A DNA stretch of 64,000 nucleotides from Chromatiales bacterium (GTDB taxonomy: Bacteria > Pseudomonadota > Gammaproteobacteria > Steroidobacterales > Woeseiaceae). The position numbers and the translations under genes are program-made. Within the stretch, counting starts at the first letter, position 1. Each line of letters begins with the position of its first letter. The notes under the pieces are model-generated. The model saw only the letters and a program-made list of their open reading frames with translations. It ran no database searches and was not told where the DNA came from. This document shows, piece after piece, positions 51,840-60,108 of the stretch. Location: contig SHLT01000001.1 in the NCBI GenBank assembly GCA_004282875.1, positions 85,366-149,365 of the forward strand. The letters run 5' to 3'.

Positions 51840-53651
51840 GAAGGGTTTTATCGCAACAAGCAGGGCGTTCGGACCGGCGTGAACACCAATCGCCGGGCTG
51901 ATGCCGGTGATCCCGGAGCGCCTGATATCCGGTATCAGTGCGTGCAGCTGGCGCTCCAGTTCTCTCGCGTCGTCTTCGCACACGGCGTGACCGACGCCGA
52001 TTTCAACGGGACCGGCGGGTGCCCGCTTTGCCACGTGGCGCGCGAAGCGTCGTATCACGTTGCGGCGACCGATCAGTCCGCCGCTCAGACGCAGCTTGCC
52101 TTCCTGGCTCGAGTAGATAATAGGCGTCAGGCGCAGTGCCTCGGCCATCGTCTTGACCCATAGCGGCAGGCGGCCGCCGCGAGCCGCGAATCGCAGATCA
52201 TTGAGCACGACATAGCTCGTCGTCACCAGCGTCTGCTCTTCAATCAAGTCTACGGTACGTTGCGCATCCAGGCCGGCTTCCGCACATTCCGCGGCCAAAA
52301 CGGCGAGCTGACCCTGTGCCAGCGAGCCGTTACGTGAATCAACGACGTGAATTTTGCCGCGCGCGTTGGTTCGCGACGCGGCTAGGCACGCTGCATCGTA
52401 AGTGCCGCTCGAGCCGCTCATGACGTTGATTGAAACGACATCATCGAAATGGCTCGCCAGGAACTGGAACTGGCGGCGAAAGTCTCCAGGCGATGGTTGC
52501 GACGTCGTCGGATGATGAGGATTGTTCTCAAGTTCGTGATAGAACTCGTCGATCGTGATGCCGACCTTGTCGAGATAACCGTGCTCGCCAAACTGCACCC
52601 TGCACGGGACCATGTGAATATCCAGGCGCTCCATATCTGCATCGCTCATATCGGCCGCCGAGTCGACAATGACGGCAAAGCGCTTCTTGCGGCCGTGCGT
52701 CGCGTGTTGTTGCCGATGCATGTCGTCAGCTTTTTCGCCGCTGACCGAACCGAACTTGCGGGCCGTTTCGAAGACCTCCTCGGGCTCGTCGACGTGGATA
52801 TGTACTTTCGCCTTGCGCTTGGAGCCGGCCAGCACCAGGGAGTCGCCGAGTTCGGTCAGCGCTTCGCGGAGCTTGCGGCGGTTGATGTCGGTGCCCGTTA
52901 CCATGCATTCCGTGCAGAAGCGAAAGCGGGACTCGTTGTCGGCCTCGAGAAAGTCCGGCGGGGGTTCGATGTCCTGGGCGATAGAGATATCGGGCAGGGG
53001 CGCAATCGTGCCATCCCGCAAATAGCCGGCGATCCCGGCGACAAGCACTGCGAAGCCCTTGGCGCCGGCGTCGACGACGCCTGCTTTCCTCAGTACATCG
53101 AGCTGGTTCGGGGTATTGGCAAGTGCTTCCTCCACGCGCTCCAGCGCCTTGCCAATGACGTGTGGAAACTCGCCTTCTCTTACAGTCTGCACCTGGTGAG
53201 CAATGCTGTCCGCAAACGCAGCGATCACCGACAGGATAGTGCCTTCGCGGGGGTTCGATAGAGCATCGTGCGCGTAGGTGCTGCCTGCACTGACTGCTTT
53301 GCCAAAGGTGTACGTTGTGAAGCGCGTGATCTCGCCCGCCGAGTCGCTCATGCCCTGAAAAAACTGCGCGATGATTGCGCCGGAATTGCCGCGCGCGCCG
53401 TCCAGCAGCGCATCAGCCACGGCAGCCAGCATCGTGCCCAGGTGCTTCTCGCCGGACGCATTCAACGGTCCCAGCGCGGAACCGAGCGACAGGCTGAGAT
53501 TCGTGCCGGTATCGCTGTCCGCGACCGGAAATACGTTGATCCGGTTGAGGAGTTCTTGCTCTGCAAGTACGCGGTGAATTCCGGAGGTGAGCGCTGCTGC
53601 CAGCGCCTTGCCGTCCATGTGCTTTGAAATTTCAGCCACAACAGTGTTCAT
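51804..53651 (-). CDS. Fused fatty acid kinase FakA-FakB-like protein (DhaL-DegV)
   Basis: A 615-residue protein. Residues about 15-200 are a DhaL/FakA-type kinase domain (INVFPVADSDTGTNLSLSL; LLDGARGNSGAIIAQFF; DAGAKGFAVLVAG). A middle part with FCTECMVTG follows, and from about 325 onward there is a DegV/FakB lipid-binding domain (FAVIVDSAADMSD, NVMSGSSGTYDAA, VVDSRNGSLAQGQLAVLA). In Firmicutes these are separate proteins that phosphorylate exogenous fatty acids. One chain would couple the acyl carrier to its kinase. The convergent overlap with SRAP is 36 bp. Confidence 0.88.
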   Translation of the reverse strand: MNTVVAEISKHMDGKALAAALTSGIHRVLAEQELLNRINVFPVADSDTGTNLSLSLGSALGPLNASGEKHLGTMLAAVADALLDGARGNSGAIIAQFFQGMSDSAGEITRFTTYTFGKAVSAGSTYAHDALSNPREGTILSVIAAFADSIAHQVQTVREGEFPHVIGKALERVEEALANTPNQLDVLRKAGVVDAGAKGFAVLVAGIAGYLRDGTIAPLPDISIAQDIEPPPDFLEADNESRFRFCTECMVTGTDINRRKLREALTELGDSLVLAGSKRKAKVHIHVDEPEEVFETARKFGSVSGEKADDMHRQQHATHGRKKRFAVIVDSAADMSDADMERLDIHMVPCRVQFGEHGYLDKVGITIDEFYHELENNPHHPTTSQPSPGDFRRQFQFLASHFDDVVSINVMSGSSGTYDAACLAASRTNARGKIHVVDSRNGSLAQGQLAVLAAECAEAGLDAQRTVDLIEEQTLVTTSYVVLNDLRFAARGGRLPLWVKTMAEALRLTPIIYSSQEGKLRLSGGLIGRRNVIRRFARHVAKRAPAGPVEIGVGHAVCEDDARELERQLHALIPDIRRSGITGISPAIGVHAGPNALLVAIKPFLSPQDVASRGD

Positions 53652-53676
53652 CCAGCTCGTGTTAGCAGGCCCCAGC

Positions 53677-54318
53677 CTAGTCGCGCGGTAGCAGGAAGGT
53701 TGTGCCGTTCTGGCTCAGGACTACGCCGCCGGGTGTGATTTCCCGGACCAGCGGACCTTCGGCAAGCCGGGAGCCTTCCTTATGCTTGTTCATGTTGATG
53801 AACACAAAGCGGTCCTCAGCGACCTCGCTGTACACGTGAATGTCGACGTGAAGTTCGGGCAGCGAAACCAGGCCGTTGGCCTGCACTTCATGGATAGTCG
53901 GCAGTGCGGCCGTGTTGGTCGTCTCCGGAGTTGAGAGAATCGTCGGTGCAGGTGGATCGTCACGCACTGTCTCTACAGCGACCGGGCGCGGTTCGGCGCG
54001 TGCCGGTGCGTTTTGCCTGGCGGCCGCAACCTGTTGCGCAAATTCGTTAGTGCCCGCAGCGATGGGCTCTTCGCTGGCGACCGTGGCGGCTGGTTCTTCG
54101 AGCAGCACGCTATTCGCCGCCACCGCGGGCGGGGAGTTGGGTCTCAACAGCAGGCCGAGCAAAACGGCGAGGTTGATGGCTAACAAGGCGCCAAGGACCC
54201 AGAGCCAGCGCGGCGCGCTTTCGCGGCGGTCACTGGTCGGCACACCCGAAAATTCCGCCGACCCTTGTTGCTGCCGGTCCGTTTCCGATTTCTTCAAGGC
54301 GTCGAGTATGAATGACAT
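53677..54318 (-). CDS. gspB: General secretion pathway protein GspB-like
   Basis: A 213-residue bitopic membrane protein. It opens MSFILDALKKSE, the GspB start, has one transmembrane helix (WLWVLGALLAINLAVLLGLLL) and ends in the conserved periplasmic GspB domain (LPELHVDIHVYSEVAEDRFVFINMNKHKEG; GGVVLSQNGTTFLLPR). GspB works with the ATPase GspA to place the type II secretion secretin in the peptidoglycan. It is 3 bp after gspA. Confidence 0.9.
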   Translation of the reverse strand: MSFILDALKKSETDRQQQGSAEFSGVPTSDRRESAPRWLWVLGALLAINLAVLLGLLLRPNSPPAVAANSVLLEEPAATVASEEPIAAGTNEFAQQVAAARQNAPARAEPRPVAVETVRDDPPAPTILSTPETTNTAALPTIHEVQANGLVSLPELHVDIHVYSEVAEDRFVFINMNKHKEGSRLAEGPLVREITPGGVVLSQNGTTFLLPRD

Positions 54319-54321
54319 CTC

Positions 54322-56001
54322 TTATTCCTGTGCCAGCCGCGGTGACGAGAGACGCGGCGTACCTTCCACCGCGAGCAACGAGTTGATAATAATCTGGGTC
54401 TGCTGTCCCGCAAGTCCGTCGACGTCGAGCCGATGGTCGCGTTGAAACGTCTGCACGATTTGCTCGAGCCCAGCGTCGAACAGGTCGGATTCCGGGTCTT
54501 CGCTCGCATAGCGGCCGTCGATAGCCGTCAGGCTGTTGCGGAGCCAGGTCACGTCGGCGCCCTGGGAGCCGCGCCCGAGTGAGGTTGCCGCGCCAGTTGG
54601 CGGTCGCCACAGCAGCATGAAGTTGCCAAACCAGGCCTGCGTAATGTCAGCGACCGGATGCACGACGCGAACGCCGCCGATGGAGAGTTCGGCACTGTCG
54701 TCGATGATCGCGGTCAGGACGACTTCATGGCTGTTGCCGCTGTTGTCGACCAGCGTGAGAATCGCGGGGCGATCCATCTGGCGCAAGCCGGCCCAGGAAC
54801 CCCGCTGGTAAAGGCAGGTCAGTCCGGCGTCAGCTGCCTGGCTACACCCGCTGCGCCCGCCGGCTCGGAATTCGAGACCCCAGGTCTCGAACAATGCCGC
54901 CAGTGCGTAGTCGGTGTTCGTCAGGTCAGCTGCGAGCTGCAGCTGTTCGTCGAGTGTCGGCACGGGCTCTGGTTCCGGCTCCAGCGCCGGTTCCGGTTCT
55001 GTGGCAGCTACCTCTACCACAACCGGTTGCGGTTCTGGCTGCACCTCGATTGTCTCGGGTTCTGCGGCAACAATTTCGGGTCGTGCGGACTTCTCCTGCT
55101 GCAGTACCGACCAGGCGCTGGCCGCGAGTAATGCGGCGCCGACCAGCCCGGCGGCGATCGCTGTTCGCCCGACCCAGCGTGATCGTTCCAGCTGGCCTTT
55201 GACTTCCGCGGCAGCCTGGCGGATCAGGCGCGCATTGATACGGCGTGATTCCTTCGCGTAGCCACCCAGGAGCGCCCGATCGCATATGACATTGATGAGC
55301 CGTGGTACGCCGTGTGACAAGCGAAACACTTCTTTCTTCGCGCCTGCATCGAAGACCTCACCGACCGCGCCTGCGACCTTGAGGCGATGCTCGATGTAGC
55401 TGGAGGTCTCCTCGCTCGTCAGTGGTTCGAGGTGGTAGCGCCCGGTTATGCGTTGCGCCAGCTGGCGCAGGTCATTGCGCGCCAGAAGCTCGCGCAATTC
55501 GGGCTGGCCAATCAGGATGATCTGCAGCAATTTCTGCTTCGCCGTTTCCAGGTTGGTAAGCAGGCGCACCTGCTCGAGTACGGCGGGGGAAAGATTCTGG
55601 GCTTCGTCGACAACGAGTATCGTGCGTCGTCCTTCCGCGTGGGCTTTGAGCAAATGCCGGTTGAGCGCGTCGGTAAGGGCCTTGACGCTACCCCTGTTGT
55701 GCAACACCTCGATATGCAGTTCCTCGCAGATCGTGGCGAGAAACTCGACGACCGACAATTGCGGATTCAGGACCACGGCAACGTCGGCGTTGTCTGGCAT
55801 GCGATTGAGAAGCAGGGAACGGACGAGCGTTGTCTTGCCGGTGCCAACTTCGCCAGTCAGCTGAATGAAACCGCCACTCTCGGTAACGCCATAGACCAGG
55901 TGCGCGAGTGCTTCTCCGTGGCGCTCGCTCAGAAACAGGTAACGCGGATCGGGCGTTATCGAAAACGGTTTCTCATTCAGTCCATAAAAACTGGTGTACA
56001 T
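54322..56001 (-). CDS. gspA: GspA/ExeA-type AAA ATPase with peptidoglycan-binding domain
   Basis: A 559-residue inner-membrane ATPase. The N-terminal AAA domain has Walker A QLTGEVGTGKTTLVRSL and Walker B TILVVDEAQNL and opens with YGLNEKPFSITPDPRYLFLS. One transmembrane helix lies near residue 280 (TAIAAGLVGAALLAASAWSVL), then a Pro/Glu repeat linker, a C39-like region without an obvious active-site dyad, and a C-terminal peptidoglycan-binding domain (GSQGADVTWLRNSLTAIDG). With GspB it forms the complex for secretin assembly. No other gsp genes are in the window. Confidence 0.92.
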   Translation of the reverse strand: MYTSFYGLNEKPFSITPDPRYLFLSERHGEALAHLVYGVTESGGFIQLTGEVGTGKTTLVRSLLLNRMPDNADVAVVLNPQLSVVEFLATICEELHIEVLHNRGSVKALTDALNRHLLKAHAEGRRTILVVDEAQNLSPAVLEQVRLLTNLETAKQKLLQIILIGQPELRELLARNDLRQLAQRITGRYHLEPLTSEETSSYIEHRLKVAGAVGEVFDAGAKKEVFRLSHGVPRLINVICDRALLGGYAKESRRINARLIRQAAAEVKGQLERSRWVGRTAIAAGLVGAALLAASAWSVLQQEKSARPEIVAAEPETIEVQPEPQPVVVEVAATEPEPALEPEPEPVPTLDEQLQLAADLTNTDYALAALFETWGLEFRAGGRSGCSQAADAGLTCLYQRGSWAGLRQMDRPAILTLVDNSGNSHEVVLTAIIDDSAELSIGGVRVVHPVADITQAWFGNFMLLWRPPTGAATSLGRGSQGADVTWLRNSLTAIDGRYASEDPESDLFDAGLEQIVQTFQRDHRLDVDGLAGQQTQIIINSLLAVEGTPRLSSPRLAQE

Positions 56002-56066
56002 GGATTGGTCTCATTTCCTTGCTGGTAGCCAGCCGGACCGCTGATTCTACCCTAAGGAGCCGCTCA

Positions 56067-57233
56067 TCAGCGACGGTCGAGTGTCCGGGCGCGACCGAGC
56101 ACGTCGGCACCAAAGCGGTCGCGGATGGCGTCCACCGTCTTGTCGACACCGGTTGCGGCGCTCTCGGCTGCGAACAGGTCGGGCTGCGTGGCCGGTGCAA
56201 GGTCGCTGCCGCCGACGCCGAGCAGGCGGATTTTCGCCCCGGGGTTGCGGGCGAGCCAGGCGCTTAGCAGGTCACGTGCAACGGCATAAATCGAGTCGGT
56301 CCCGCTCACGGCCGGCTGTGCCTTTCGCTGGCGTGTAAAGGTCTTGAAGTCCGACTGTCGAATCTTGATCTGCACGGTGCCCGCAGCCAGCCCGGCCTTT
56401 CGCAAGCGGCTTGCGGTGCGTTCCGTCAGGCGCAATAGCTCGCGCTCCATGGCATCGATCCTGGTGAGGTCCTCATCGTAGGTTTCCTCGGCGCTGATCG
56501 ACTTTTCGGCGCGCGAGGGTACGACCGGGCGATCGTCGATGCCCGAAGCGCGTTCGCGAGTCTTGCGCGTAAAACGCCCGAATACGGGCTCGAGTACGCG
56601 GTCTTCGGCCAGCCTGAGATCCCGGACCGTGCTGATCGCGGTGCCCTCGAGGCGCTTTAGCGTCTCGCGGCCGATTCCCGGAATGACGGCAACCGGCAGC
56701 GGATCGAGCCTGGCCGAGTAGTCGTCCGGCAAGACGACCGTCAGTCCATCGGGCTTGTCGAGATCGGACGCGATCTTGGCCACCAGCTTGTTCTGCGCAA
56801 CGCCGACGGAGGCGGTCAGGCAGGTTTCGGTCTGGATTTTTTCCTTTATTGCCCGCGCAATGTCGAGCGGAGTACCGAACAGGGCGACGCTGGCGGTGAC
56901 GTCGAGAAACGCCTCGTCCAGCGAAAGCCCTTCGACCAGCGGCGTGAAGCTGTGAAAGATCTCAAATATCTGCCGGGATACGGACTTGTAGTGCGCCATG
57001 CGCGGCCGCACGCGAAGCAACCCGGGACACCGCCGGAGCGCGTCGCGCATCGGCATCGCCGAGTGGATACCAAACTCGCGTGATTCGTAGCTTGCTGCCG
57101 CGACAACACCGCGGTTGGTCGTGCCGCCAACAACGAGCGGCTTGCCGCGCAACTCCGGGTTGTCGCGCTGTTCGACGGACGCATAGAACGCGTCCATATC
57201 AACATGCAGAATGCTGCGTGCTGATGCAGCCAC
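56067..57233 (-). CDS. dinB: DNA polymerase IV (Y family)
   Basis: Error-prone translesion polymerase. Catalytic motifs are ILHVDMDAFYASVEQRD (Asp), SLDEAFLDVT (Asp-Glu) and SVGVAQNKLVAKIASDLDKPDG, followed by the little finger domain. The C-terminus has LFAAESAA. I choose the GTG at 57233, 2 bp after the ispA stop, giving 388 residues with the expected SARSILHVDMDAF opening; the track start overlaps ispA by about 36 bp. Confidence 0.93.
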   Translation of the reverse strand: MAASARSILHVDMDAFYASVEQRDNPELRGKPLVVGGTTNRGVVAAASYESREFGIHSAMPMRDALRRCPGLLRVRPRMAHYKSVSRQIFEIFHSFTPLVEGLSLDEAFLDVTASVALFGTPLDIARAIKEKIQTETCLTASVGVAQNKLVAKIASDLDKPDGLTVVLPDDYSARLDPLPVAVIPGIGRETLKRLEGTAISTVRDLRLAEDRVLEPVFGRFTRKTRERASGIDDRPVVPSRAEKSISAEETYDEDLTRIDAMERELLRLTERTASRLRKAGLAAGTVQIKIRQSDFKTFTRQRKAQPAVSGTDSIYAVARDLLSAWLARNPGAKIRLLGVGGSDLAPATQPDLFAAESAATGVDKTVDAIRDRFGADVLGRARTLDRR

Positions 57234-57235
57234 GA

Positions 57236-58126
57236 TTACTTGCCGCGTTCGACGATGTACCGCGCCAGCCACACGAGCGGCGCCGCCGTTTCGCCGAAGA
57301 TGCCAAGGTTCGCGATGGCGCTTTGCAGTAGCTCCTCGCAGCGTTTGCGGGACGCATCAATGCCGAACAGGGCGGGATAAGTAGCCTTGGCGAGCCTCGC
57401 ATCCGAACCGGACGGCTTGCCGATGACGTGGGTTTCGCCTTCGATATCCAGAATGTCATCCTGGATTTGAAAGGCCACGCCAATGTCCTTCCCGAAGTCG
57501 TCCAGGGCTGCAGCCTGCGCACGGTCGAGGCCTTCCCGCAGCAGGCATGCCGATACGATGGCGGCATGAATCAACGCGCCGGTTTTCAGGGAATACATGT
57601 GTTCGAGTTCAGCGGCGCTCAGCGTCTTGCCTTCCGCGGCCAGGTCGATCGACTGGCCACCGGTCATGCCGACCGAACCGCAGGCGCCGGCGATCAGGCG
57701 GACGAGCGCAGCCCTGGCGTCCGCGCTTGCCTGATCGATGCCCGTGAGCACGGCAAACGCCAGTGGCTGCAGCGCGTCGGCAGCAAGAATTGCCGTCGCT
57801 TCATCGTACTGGATATGAACCGTCGGCTGGCCGCGGCGCAGGTCGTCGTCATCCATCGCCGGCAGGTCGTCATGCACCAGGGAAAAGGCGTGGATCAGTT
57901 CGATGGCGACGGCCGGCCCGTCGAGAAGGTCAGGGGCAACGCCCAGGCATTCGCCGGTTGCGTAGACGAGCAATGGACGCACGCGTTTACCGCCGTTGAA
58001 CACCGCATAGCGCATTGCATCGTGCAGGCGCTGAGGCGCGACCGCCGGCGGCGGCAGTGCCGCATCCAGCCGGGCATCGACGCGTTCCTGGTAAGCGGCT
58101 ATGCGCTGGCTGAAATCCTGGGACAA
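57236..58126 (-). CDS. ispA: Farnesyl diphosphate synthase (short-chain polyprenyl synthase)
   Basis: Condenses isopentenyl diphosphate with allylic diphosphates to farnesyl diphosphate. The 296 residues have both Asp-rich motifs, first LVHDDLPAMDDDDLRRG and second FQIQDDILDIEG, and the substrate-binding opening FNGGKRVRPLLV. It is divergent from the mevalonate operon, whose product is its substrate, and is followed by dinB. Confidence 0.95.
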   Translation of the reverse strand: MSQDFSQRIAAYQERVDARLDAALPPPAVAPQRLHDAMRYAVFNGGKRVRPLLVYATGECLGVAPDLLDGPAVAIELIHAFSLVHDDLPAMDDDDLRRGQPTVHIQYDEATAILAADALQPLAFAVLTGIDQASADARAALVRLIAGACGSVGMTGGQSIDLAAEGKTLSAAELEHMYSLKTGALIHAAIVSACLLREGLDRAQAAALDDFGKDIGVAFQIQDDILDIEGETHVIGKPSGSDARLAKATYPALFGIDASRKRCEELLQSAIANLGIFGETAAPLVWLARYIVERGK

Positions 58127-58243
58127 CGTGCTGATTCCTGCTTCATCGGGGCATGTAGCCTACACGGAAACGAGGCTCTGTGCGCGTGCCGGGCTGGGCT
58201 ATAATTCGCGTCCTTTGCACACATTTCGAAGGACCATCCGGCA
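58127..58243 (+). promoter_or_regulatory. Promoter region of the mevalonate operon, divergent from ispA
   Basis: A perfect TATAAT lies at 58200-58205, 38 bp before the mvaD start, preceded by a weak TCTGTG at a 17-bp spacing. GAAGGACC just upstream of the ATG supplies a ribosome site. The spacer is also where the ispA promoter must lie, on the other strand, but I do not see a clear one. Confidence 0.55.
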
Positions 58244-59206
58244 ATGCAGGGAACGGCGATCGCACAGCCGAATATCGCGCTGATCAAATACTGGGGCAAG
58301 CGCAACACGAAGCGCAATCTGCCTGCGGTAGGCTCGATTTCGATTACGCTACGTGAGCTGTTTACGCGGATGCACGTCAAGTTCGATGCGTCACTGGCGG
58401 CCGACACACTCATCGTAAACGGCACGCCGGACAACGCGATGTTGCCGCGGCTGGCGTCCTGCCTCGATCGTATTGCAGGGCCCGATCGCCATCGTGCACG
58501 CATTGCAAGCGACTGCAATTTTCCGATCGCGGCCGGCCTTGCCTCGTCCGCATCGGCATTCGCTGCCATTACGGTGGCCGCTGCTGCGGCTGCGGGCAAG
58601 GAGTTCGGCCAGGACTCCCTGGCAAGCCTTGCCGGACAAGGGTCGGGATCGGCGGCGCGTTCACTTTTCGGCGGATTCGTCGAATTGAAAAACATGGACG
58701 ACGATATTCGCTGTGCCACGATACTGGACGCGGCTGCCTGGCCGTTATCGGTGATTGTTGCGATTACCGAGAAAGGGCCGAAGGCGGTCGGGTCGACCGA
58801 GGCCATGGACATCAGTCGCAGGACATCGCCGTTCTATTCGGCCTGGATAGAGCAACAGGACGAGGATCTCGCAACGGCGCGCGCTGCTATCGCCCGGCGC
58901 GACTTCGAACAGCTCGCCGCTATCAGTGAACACAACTGTCTCAAGATGCACTCGATTATGTGGGCGTCCCGGCCACCGCTCGTCTACTGGAACGCAGCGA
59001 CCCTTCGGTGCCTGGAAACGCTGCGGCATTTGCAGCGTCAGGGTCTCGGCGTGTTCTTCACGATTGATGCCGGGCCGCAGGTAAAAGCCGTATGTCTGCC
59101 CGAGCATGCAGGAGAGGTGGCGGATGCGTTACGGGGGACCGCAGGTGTCACCGAGCTGATGACCACCGGGCTCGGTGAGGGCGCGCGCCTGGAGAACACT
59201 GCGTGA
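58244..59206 (+). CDS. mvaD: Diphosphomevalonate decarboxylase
   Basis: ATP-dependent decarboxylation of 5-diphosphomevalonate to isopentenyl diphosphate. The 320-residue GHMP-superfamily protein has the typical start AQPNIALIKYWGKRNTKRNLP, the ATP loop FPIAAGLASSASAFAAIT and the second loop GSGSAARSLFGGFVEL. It overlaps the next gene by 4 bp (GTGA). Confidence 0.95.
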   Translation: MQGTAIAQPNIALIKYWGKRNTKRNLPAVGSISITLRELFTRMHVKFDASLAADTLIVNGTPDNAMLPRLASCLDRIAGPDRHRARIASDCNFPIAAGLASSASAFAAITVAAAAAAGKEFGQDSLASLAGQGSGSAARSLFGGFVELKNMDDDIRCATILDAAAWPLSVIVAITEKGPKAVGSTEAMDISRRTSPFYSAWIEQQDEDLATARAAIARRDFEQLAAISEHNCLKMHSIMWASRPPLVYWNAATLRCLETLRHLQRQGLGVFFTIDAGPQVKAVCLPEHAGEVADALRGTAGVTELMTTGLGEGARLENTA

Positions 59207-60108
59207 CGACTGTTGCGAGTGCCCCGGGAAAGATCGTGTTGTCGGGCGAGTACGCAGTGCTGTCCGGCGCACCGGCGATCTGTATGGCGGTACAACGCCG
59301 GGCCATTGTGACCATTACCGACAGTCCGGGTGCGGAGGGAGCCATAACCACACCGGGGTACGCTGGTGTCGACGCCACTGCGATTATCGACACAGTCGGC
59401 ACCAAGTGGCGGCAGGCCCGGAACGTCGAACTCGACACGCGTGCGTTTTCGGAGCAAGGGAACAAGATCGGACTGGGTTCGAGTGCGGCACTCGTCGTCG
59501 CGCTCCTGGCCGCACTGGAAAACTCGAGCGATGTCTTTGCCGCCGCGCTCGAGGCGCACCGCAGATTTCAAGGCGGGGCGGGAAGTGGTGTTGATGTCGC
59601 GGCCGCCGTGCACGGCGGGCTGATCGAATATGAGATGCAATCCGCGAACGTACGATCGCTTGGCTGGCCCGAGGGCCTGGCGATGCGCGTTCTGTGGACA
59701 GGCGTTGCAGCCAGTACCAGTGCCAAGCTGGACAAGCTGGCGGCCACCCGGGAGCGACCGTCACGCGCGGCCCTCGGGGAGAGTGCGGAACACATGGCGA
59801 AGGCCTGGCGTCGCCGCAATGCCGAGGACATACTGGCCGGGTATGCCGCTTACATTGACGTGCTGCGGCAGTTCAGCCTTGACCACGATCTCGGCATATT
59901 TGATGCTGGTCATGATGAATTGACGGATGCAGCACTTGTCGAAAACCTCGTTTACAAACCTGCCGGCGCCGGAGGCGGCGATATCGGTGTGCTGTTTGGC
60001 CTGGACCCGGCAGCGCTGGATACCTTTATCGAGGAACACAGACACTTGATACACGACGTCGTCGCTTGCGAGCTGGATCCCGCCGGCGTGCGCCTGGAAT
60101 CCGCATGA
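59203..60108 (+). CDS. GHMP kinase, probable phosphomevalonate kinase
   Basis: A 301-residue GHMP kinase. It opens SAPGKIVLSGEYAVLSGAPAI and has the ATP loop KIGLGSSAALVVALLAA and a Gly-rich C-terminal motif PAGAGGGDIGVLFG. Because mevalonate kinase is supplied by the fusion protein downstream, and the decarboxylase upstream, the remaining step is phosphomevalonate kinase, and the FQGGAGSGVDVAAAVHGG region fits that family. Start is the GTG overlapping the mvaD stop. Assignment to phosphomevalonate kinase rests partly on this elimination. Confidence 0.85.
   Translation: MTTVASAPGKIVLSGEYAVLSGAPAICMAVQRRAIVTITDSPGAEGAITTPGYAGVDATAIIDTVGTKWRQARNVELDTRAFSEQGNKIGLGSSAALVVALLAALENSSDVFAAALEAHRRFQGGAGSGVDVAAAVHGGLIEYEMQSANVRSLGWPEGLAMRVLWTGVAASTSAKLDKLAATRERPSRAALGESAEHMAKAWRRRNAEDILAGYAAYIDVLRQFSLDHDLGIFDAGHDELTDAALVENLVYKPAGAGGGDIGVLFGLDPAALDTFIEEHRHLIHDVVACELDPAGVRLESA

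Noticed and set aside
54322-56001. GspA as a separate C39 peptidase
   Set aside because: The C39-like region lacks a convincing Cys-His-Asp set and lies within a normal GspA architecture.
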